A DNA stretch of 6,316 bases from an uncultured Eubacteriales bacterium (GTDB taxonomy: Bacteria > Bacillota > Clostridia > Christensenellales > Borkfalkiaceae): NCBI GenBank assembly GCA_958405585.1, contig CATYEP010000112.1, positions 1 through 6,316 of the forward strand. The letters run 5' to 3'. The notes below the pieces were generated by a model. It saw only the letters and a program-made list of their open reading frames with translations, did not search any database and had not been told where the DNA came from. The position numbers and the translations under genes are program-made. This document shows, piece by piece, positions 1 through 4,062 of this stretch (position 1 is the first letter of the stretch; each line of letters begins with the position of its first letter).

Positions 1-453
1 GATCTCATAAATGGCATATTCGGGGGTAAGTTGAATATAGTCGAAAATATTGTTGGCGCTGTACTTGACGGCAAGGCGTTCCGCCATTTCTTTTTCTGCA
101 AATACGACGTCGTCTGCGCCGTTACGGAGCAGAAATTTTGCCTGAATTTCGGTAGAAGCGCGGGAAAGTACAAATTTTGCGCCGGCTTCTTTTAAAAGTG
201 AGGTGGTTTCCAGGGAAGCCTGAAAATTTTCGCCGACGGATACGACGCAGATATCAAAGTTATCTACGCCGATGGCGTCCAGGACGCTGGGTTTGGAAGC
301 GTCGCCGATCTGAGCGCTTGTGACATAGGGCAGTATCTCATTGACTTTTTCTTCGTCGGTGTCGATCGCCATGACGTGGTTGCCCAGCTCTGTAAATTTT
401 TTGGCGATATAAGTGCCGAATCTTCCGAGTCCGATAACCAAAACAGATTTCAT
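1..453 (-). CDS. ktrA: KtrA/TrkA-family potassium uptake regulatory subunit (RCK N domain), 3' end outside window
   Basis: This is the cytosolic gating subunit of a Ktr/Trk potassium transporter. It forms a ring under the membrane subunit and opens or closes the pore according to bound nucleotide. The 151 codons present begin MKSVLVIGLGRFGTY, with the Rossmann dinucleotide-binding motif G8-x-G10-x-x-G13 and an acidic residue at the end of strand 2 (AID31TD). Further RCK family signatures are SVGENFQASL and FAEKEMAERLA. The visible part corresponds to the RCK_N domain; the C-terminal RCK_C domain, which in this family binds regulators such as c-di-AMP, would lie beyond the window start. The start is supported by AGAAGG (459-464 on the complement), 5 nt before ATG. 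It lies 102 nt downstream of ktrB on the same strand, with no strong terminator or clear promoter between, so cotranscription is likely. Family assignment is firm; KtrA rather than TrkA or KtrC is inferred from the single-domain start and the adjacent ktrB. Confidence 0.93.
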   Translation of the reverse strand, partial: MKSVLVIGLGRFGTYIAKKFTELGNHVMAIDTDEEKVNEILPYVTSAQIGDASKPSVLDAIGVDNFDICVVSVGENFQASLETTSLLKEAGAKFVLSRASTEIQAKFLLRNGADDVVFAEKEMAERLAVKYSANNIFDYIQLTPEYAIYEI

Positions 454-555
454 ACAAACCTTCTTTTTTTATTTCCGTTCGAGGACGGAGAATTTTTACC
501 GTAAGCGATTTCGAATAAAAAACCGCAATACGTTTCTAAAAAAATGGATCAAAAC

Positions 556-1902
556 TCAACCTACGCGTACTTTTTCCATCGGGAGAGACGCGGTGGGTGA
601 ATTGGGGGTGCGCAGGGACAGCATGAATGTCAGACATCCGACCCTGCCCAGATACATGAGAATGGCAAGAATGATTTCCGAACCGATGCAGAGTGTTGGG
701 GTGATCCCGAGTGTCAATCCTACGGTACCGATTGCGGAAAAGACTTCGAAAACGACGTCCGTCAAAGAAGTGACGGTCGGGTTGTTTTGTTCCAGCAGAC
801 AAATAACGATGACGGCGGCGCAGGCAAGCAGCAGGTATAAGGTAACAAACTGTTGCGCGTTTTTGACGTTTTCTTCGTCAATGCGGCGCCCGAAGCATTC
901 CACGGAACGCTTTCCGGTCAGCAGTGACAACAGGGATAGGCACAGCGTCGCAAACGTATTGGTTTTGATGCCGCCTGCAGTTGAGCCGGAAGATCCGCCG
1001 ACAAACATGAGAAGAATGGTTGTAAAGATGACGGCTTCTTTGACCGCTCCTGTTCCCGACAACGGCAAAACGTTGAAACCCGCGGTGCGCGGCGAAACGG
1101 CGGTAAAGAAGGAGGAAAGAATTCTTTCCTGCCAGGGCAAACCGTTTTCCGCGATGATGATAATGATAGTCGGCACGACGATCAGCACGGCAGTGGTAAC
1201 GAGTACCAATTTTGTATGCAGTGCACATTTGCGGAAGCAGAATTTATTTTCCTTGAGATCGTCCCATACAAAAAAACCCAGCCCGCCGATGATGATCAGG
1301 AGCGGGATCGTAATGCAGATGATCGGATCTCCGGAATAGGCGGTAAGGGAGGCAAACTCTTCTCCGGTAGCGCCCATGAGGTCAAAACCCGCGTTGCAGA
1401 ATGCGGAAACGGATGTAAACACCGCAAACCAGATGCCTTTTCCCCATCCGAAATCAGGCACAAACCGAAAACACAGCACAAATGCGCCGAGTGCTTCGAA
1501 AATCAGAGTGCCGACCAGGATGGTCATGGTCAGACGCATCATGCCGCCGACAACGGGTGCGTTGACGGATTCCTGCATGAACATGCGCTCTTTGAGTCCG
1601 ATCTTTTTGCCGCCGATCTTCCAGAGTGTAAAAACGACAGTCATAAACCCTATGCCGCCCATCTGGATCAGAACAAGGATCACGGCCTGACCGAGGGGCG
1701 ACCAGTACAGATAGGTGTCGTGCAGGACGAGTCCCGTCACGCAGGAAGCGGAAACGGCGGTAAACAGAGCGTCCATAAACGGAGCGCCGCCGTCGATTTT
1801 GGATGAAGGGGGCAGAACCAGTAAAATTGCCCCGATGAGAATAATAGCCAGATACCCCAGCACAAGAAACCGTACCGGAGTCAGACGTATTTTTCGTTGC
1901 AT
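556..1902 (-). CDS. ktrB: KtrB/TrkH-family potassium uptake membrane subunit
   Basis: This is the integral membrane pore subunit that carries K+ (often Na+-dependent) into the cell, gated by the KtrA ring. The protein has 448 residues, the usual length for KtrB, and is hydrophobic throughout, with four membrane-pore-membrane repeats. Each pore loop keeps the selectivity-filter glycine: SASCVTG57, SAFCNAG172, SPRTAG275 and IGTVG395. After the third repeat comes the glycine/serine-rich intramembrane gate loop GGSSGSTAGGIKT (302-314), a KtrB/TrkH hallmark. The frame stays open far upstream (to about 2598), but the real start is MQRKIRLTPVRF at 1902. It follows GGGAG with 5 nt spacing, and the upstream extension is arginine/histidine-rich and lies antisense to the next gene. 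It is the first gene of a ktrB-ktrA operon, with a predicted promoter at 1943-1970. I see no c-di-AMP (ydaO-type) riboswitch: the predicted leader is only about 34 nt. Confidence 0.96.
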   Translation of the reverse strand: MQRKIRLTPVRFLVLGYLAIILIGAILLVLPPSSKIDGGAPFMDALFTAVSASCVTGLVLHDTYLYWSPLGQAVILVLIQMGGIGFMTVVFTLWKIGGKKIGLKERMFMQESVNAPVVGGMMRLTMTILVGTLIFEALGAFVLCFRFVPDFGWGKGIWFAVFTSVSAFCNAGFDLMGATGEEFASLTAYSGDPIICITIPLLIIIGGLGFFVWDDLKENKFCFRKCALHTKLVLVTTAVLIVVPTIIIIIAENGLPWQERILSSFFTAVSPRTAGFNVLPLSGTGAVKEAVIFTTILLMFVGGSSGSTAGGIKTNTFATLCLSLLSLLTGKRSVECFGRRIDEENVKNAQQFVTLYLLLACAAVIVICLLEQNNPTVTSLTDVVFEVFSAIGTVGLTLGITPTLCIGSEIILAILMYLGRVGCLTFMLSLRTPNSPTASLPMEKVRVG

Positions 1903-1930
1903 AAAAACTCCCGAGAACTGAAACAAAAAA

Positions 1931-2021
1931 TGTTCCGATAAAATTATAGCATATTGAATGTAATTTGCAAGCGATTCTGCCATTATAAGGAAAATTTCCG
2001 AAAAAAATTTCAGTCGGAACA
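1931..2021. repeat. TGTTCCGA inverted repeat and related half-site around the divergent promoter region
   Basis: TGTTCCGA at 1931-1938 is repeated as its exact reverse complement TCGGAACA at 2014-2021. A third partial copy, TTCCGA, lies at 1996-2001 and forms a tighter 6-bp inverted repeat with 2014-2019 (12-nt spacer). One arm lies at the expected ktrB transcription start; the others lie upstream of its -35 box and before the nitrilase-like gene. This would suit a transcription-factor site, but no regulator is identified and short repeats can occur by chance. Confidence 0.35.
1943..1970 (-). promoter_or_regulatory. Predicted sigma-A promoter of ktrB-ktrA
   Basis: On the minus strand, TTGCAA (1965-1970) and a perfect TATAAT (1943-1948) are separated by 16 nt. 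Transcription should begin near 1936, giving a leader of about 34 nt before the ktrB ATG. A second TATAAT on the same strand (1982-1987) has no good -35 box. The core promoter is bracketed by an 8-nt inverted repeat (1931-1938 and 2014-2021), which may be an operator. Confidence 0.72.
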
Positions 2022-2064
2022 CTTTTGCGGGCAAATGTATAGAATAAGCAGGAGGGAGGTTGGC

Positions 2065-2736
2065 ATGAAAATCCATTTTGTGACGGAAGGCGAGCTGAGC
2101 GAAAGCGCGGAAGGCGCCGCGCGTTCCGGCTGTGATGTGCTGGCGCTCGGTTTTCACGGTTTGGGGGAAATCGATTACCGCAGGGAACTTGCCGGAGAAA
2201 CGGCGAAACTGGAGGATATGGCGATTTTGAGCCGTGAGCTTGGCTGTGTGGTAGTGAGCGGATGCTATACGGATTCCTGCGGGGTCAAACACAAGAGCGC
2301 GGCGATCGCGGAAAAAGGTAAAATATTGGGTGTTGCGGATATGCTGCATGCGGCGGAAACGGATTTCAGGAGCGGTGCGCATCTGAAAGTTTATGAAACG
2401 GGTGCGGGTAAGATCGGTCTGTGTGTGGGAGAGGATCTGTTTTATCCGTCGGTCGCGGAAACGCTTGCTCTGTGCGATGCGGACGTTATTTTCAACGTGT
2501 TCGGCGAAGCGGAAGATTTTGCGCCGCAGCTCATGCTTCGGGCGAGCGCATTCTGTTCGGGGGTGCCGATCTGCATGAGCGGAGAGGGGATCGCGCAAAT
2601 TTCTTCCCCGGAGGGAGAGATTCTCATGCGTTCAGCGAAGCGCGAGTGTGATTTTACGATTACGCCTTCGCGCGAATATAGATTGGTGACGGTGCGGACG
2701 AGAGGTCTGGCACGAAGGCGGCGGGAAGATTTCTGA
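2065..2736 (+). CDS. Nitrilase-fold (carbon-nitrogen hydrolase superfamily) protein, probably catalytically inactive
   Basis: This 223-residue protein resembles the nitrilase superfamily. An N-terminal strand ends in DVLALGF (24-30), then come LEDMAILSRELGCVVVSG (49-66), KGKILGVADMLHAAE (84-98), AHLKVYETGAGKIGL (105-119), VGEDLFYPSVAETLALCDADVIFNV (121-145) and SPEGEILM (181-188). This is the order of blocks around the Glu-Lys-Cys triad in active enzymes (PE, KxHL, ICxD/ICED). Here PE is replaced by G29-F30, the Lys position of KxHL by G104, and the nucleophilic Cys before E-D by G122; the nearest Cys is two residues early (C120). The family is usually 250-300 residues, so this is short. The start was chosen at 2065 because GGAGGGAGG (2051-2059) sits 5 nt upstream; the frame is open back to 1954 but that part is AT-rich intergenic DNA. 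It is followed after 75 nt by the CBS gene. No substrate or role is assigned; a binding or scaffolding role is inference. Confidence 0.85.
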   Translation: MKIHFVTEGELSESAEGAARSGCDVLALGFHGLGEIDYRRELAGETAKLEDMAILSRELGCVVVSGCYTDSCGVKHKSAAIAEKGKILGVADMLHAAETDFRSGAHLKVYETGAGKIGLCVGEDLFYPSVAETLALCDADVIFNVFGEAEDFAPQLMLRASAFCSGVPICMSGEGIAQISSPEGEILMRSAKRECDFTITPSREYRLVTVRTRGLARRRREDF

Positions 2737-2763
2737 AGTTTTGGCGAAATTTCCGGATGTGTA

Positions 2764-2792
2764 TTGCAAATTATCCGAAAGGATGTTACAAT
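2764..2792 (+). promoter_or_regulatory. Predicted sigma-A promoter of the HEPN-like/CBS gene
   Basis: TTGCAA (2764-2769) and TACAAT (2787-2792) are separated by the ideal 17 nt. The start of transcription would fall near 2799, just ahead of the ribosome binding site AAGGAG (2801-2806), giving a very short leader. The -35 hexamer is identical to that proposed for ktrB. It lies between the arms of an imperfect inverted repeat, TTTCCGGAT (2750-2758) and ATCCGAAA (2773-2780). Confidence 0.6.
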
Positions 2793-2811
2793 GGTAGGGT
2801 AAGGAGACAAT

Positions 2812-3534
2812 ATGGATAAACGCAACGCAACGGAATTTATCAACAGTTATAATAAGATCGACGCGCAGCTACGGGATCTGTACGGCTTCAAGCCGTCGCA
2901 GCCATTTACGGATGTTATCCGCAGGTGTGCGGAAAAGAATTCGGTGATACGCAAATATGAAAACGACCTGGCGGATTATGCACGTTTGCGCAACGCGATC
3001 GTACATCAGAGCACGGACGGGCAGATCATAGCGGTGCCGTGCGATGAGGTCGTGGAGGAGATCAAGCTGATCGAGCGCCTGGTGTGTATGCCGCCCACGA
3101 TCGGAGAAACTTTGCAGGAAAAGCGGATCGTCAGCATTGAAGCGGAATTGTCCTTGCGGCAGGCAGTGTTGCTGATTTCGAAGACGGGGTACTCCAATCT
3201 TCCCGTTTACCGCGGAAAGCGCATGATCGGGATCATCAACAACAGGCGCATTATCCGCGAATTGGGCGAAGCGATCCAGCGCGGTCTGAATACGGATGTC
3301 TGGTTATCGGAAACGCCTGTGGAGGCGGTGCTTTCGGAAACGGATCTGTTTGTTTACTATAAGTATCTCGGAAAGAAGAACACTCTGCAGGATATTTTAA
3401 CGGCATTTGAGGAAAACAAGAAACTGCTTGCGGTGGCCGTATCGGAAAACGGGAAAACAGGGGAACGTATTGTCAATTTTGTAACGCCTGCCGACCTTGT
3501 GCGTATCGGCAAGATCATGGAAGATTACAATTAA
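2812..3534 (+). CDS. CBS-domain-pair protein with N-terminal HEPN-like helical domain
   Basis: This 240-residue soluble protein has two parts. Residues 1-95 are predicted mostly helical and contain YARLRNAIVHQ, in which R60-N61-x3-H65 matches the Rx4H motif of HEPN domains, many of which are RNases or nucleotide-handling partners. Residues about 105-235 form two CBS motifs (a Bateman module). The first is SLRQAVLLISKTGYSNLPVY followed by GKRMIGIINNRRI. The second runs from TPVEAVL (168-174) to VNFVTPADLVRI (221-232). CBS pairs typically bind AMP, ATP, SAM or c-di-AMP and act as sensors. The start has AAGGAG 5 nt upstream. The gene has its own predicted promoter, lies 75 nt after the nitrilase-like gene and ends before a terminator-like hairpin. 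The CBS call is firm; the HEPN relation rests on the motif in a helical context. Catalytic activity and ligand are unknown. Confidence 0.88.
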   Translation: MDKRNATEFINSYNKIDAQLRDLYGFKPSQPFTDVIRRCAEKNSVIRKYENDLADYARLRNAIVHQSTDGQIIAVPCDEVVEEIKLIERLVCMPPTIGETLQEKRIVSIEAELSLRQAVLLISKTGYSNLPVYRGKRMIGIINNRRIIRELGEAIQRGLNTDVWLSETPVEAVLSETDLFVYYKYLGKKNTLQDILTAFEENKKLLAVAVSENGKTGERIVNFVTPADLVRIGKIMEDYN

Positions 3535-3544
3535 AAGTTATATG

Positions 3545-3584
3545 GCGCCGGGCAGGAAAACAGTGTCCCGGCGCGCTGTGTTTT
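3545..3584 (+). terminator. Probable intrinsic terminator after the HEPN-like/CBS gene
   Basis: GCGCCGGG (3545-3552) pairs perfectly with CCCGGCGC (3567-3574) around a 14-nt loop that can add two more pairs with a bulge. The following tract GCTGTGTTTT is only partly T-rich, so termination may be incomplete or the hairpin may act as a 3' stabiliser. It begins 10 nt after the stop codon. Confidence 0.68.
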
Positions 3585-3757
3585 CGGGGCGGCGTTCTTG
3601 TAAATGAGCGGAACGGCGCCTTTAGGGGGAAAATATGGACAGAGTATTTGAAAGGTTTTTTCGGCACAGAAAGGAATGCGGGCAAACGGTATTGTTGGGA
3701 GAGAGACAGGAAAAGTTTGTATGGGTATATAAAAAACAGGAAAGGGTGCAAAATCGC
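3585..3757. other. Intergenic stretch with no supported gene
   Basis: Between the hairpin after the CBS gene and the ileS promoter I see nothing I can name. A plus-strand frame opens with ATG at 3635, preceded by AGGGGG, and runs 75 codons. It passes through the ileS promoter and into T-box Stem I, and its product has no recognisable domain, so I do not call it a gene. An imperfect GC-rich inverted repeat around 3590-3615 has only three T after it. Confidence 0.5.
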
Positions 3758-3786
3758 TTTACAAATTGCGGAAGGACTGGTAAAAT
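3758..3786 (+). promoter_or_regulatory. Predicted sigma-A promoter of the ileS T-box leader
   Basis: TTTACA (3758-3763) and TAAAAT (3781-3786) are separated by exactly 17 nt. Transcription should start near 3793, about 12 nt before the first base pair of T-box Stem I and about 270 nt before the ileS start codon. This matches the long leader expected of T-box-regulated synthetase genes. Confidence 0.8.
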
Positions 3787-3792
3787 AATAGA

Positions 3793-4030
3793 AACGAATA
3801 AAATGCGTTTACAAAGGACAAGCTTTTTGCACGGCTTCTTTCAGAGAGTCCCCGGCAGGTGAAAAGGGGATATGCAGGTATGCAAAAGGTATCCCCTTTC
3901 AGCACGCGGGGCGAACGGGAAAGTCAAGTAGTCTTGCGCGCGGTTATTTTTTCCGCGTTATCAAAAAAGGCGTATGTAAGTATGTTTTGGTGGTCCTTCT
4001 TTGTTTTCCGAAAACGAGAAGGACTTTTTT
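3793..4030 (+). ncRNA. T-box leader (tRNA-Ile-sensing riboswitch) of ileS
   Basis: A T-box leader binds its cognate tRNA. Uncharged tRNA-Ile stabilises an antiterminator, so ileS is expressed when isoleucyl-tRNA is scarce. Stem I can be traced by pairing: GCGT 3805-3808 with ACGC 3904-3907; AAAGG 3813-3817 with CCTTT 3895-3899; TTTTGCA 3825-3831 with TGCAAAA 3881-3887; TCCCC 3849-3853 with GGGGA 3866-3870. The conserved AGAGAG bulge (3843-3848) and a GGTGAAA distal loop are present. The specifier loop on the 3' side exposes ATC (3891-3893), an isoleucine codon, agreeing with the downstream gene. A Stem III-like hairpin, CGCGG 3939-3943 with CCGCG 3953-3957, is followed by TTATC. The consensus T-box AGGGTGGNACCGCG is absent; the nearest match is GGTGGTCC at 3989-3996, whose TGGT (3991-3994) could pair with the tRNA NCCA end. 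Leader identity is firm; antiterminator detail is not. Confidence 0.88.
3993..4030 (+). terminator. Intrinsic terminator of the ileS T-box (attenuator)
   Basis: GTCCTTCT (3993-4000) pairs perfectly with AGAAGGAC (4017-4024). Inside, GTTTT (4003-4007) pairs with AAAAC (4011-4015) around a CCG loop, and TTTTTT follows at 4025-4030. It lies 32 nt before the ileS ATG. Its 5' arm overlaps the TGGTCC element thought to bind the tRNA 3' end, so antiterminator and terminator would be mutually exclusive, as usual for transcriptional T-boxes. Confidence 0.9.
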
Positions 4031-4062
4031 AAATTGTGAAACTACCGCAAGGAGAGAAAGCA

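Noticed and set aside
454..555. Possible terminator or promoter between ktrB and ktrA
   Set aside because: On the minus strand only weak hairpins are present (a 5-bp TCCGT/ACGGA stem not followed by T, and a 4-bp stem before a T-run), and no well-spaced -35/-10 pair was found.
413..1339. A 308-codon plus-strand frame opposite ktrA/ktrB
   Set aside because: It is antisense to two well-supported genes, has low-complexity Thr/Ser/Arg-rich composition, and lacks a ribosome binding site or domain.
1903..1942. c-di-AMP riboswitch ahead of the potassium operon
   Set aside because: The predicted leader is about 34 nt, far too short for the ydaO/yuaA class, and none of its structure is visible.
1984..2043. 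Plus-strand promoter for the nitrilase-like gene (TATAAG at 1984 or TATAGA at 2038)
   Set aside because: The first has only TAATTT at -35. The second would start transcription at the ribosome binding site and has no -35 match. A promoter must exist but I cannot place it.
1903..2598. N-terminal extension of the ktrB frame to 680 residues
   Set aside because: The family starts at the MQRKIRL methionine, which has a GGGAG site 5 nt upstream and a promoter behind it. The extension is antisense to the nitrilase-like gene.
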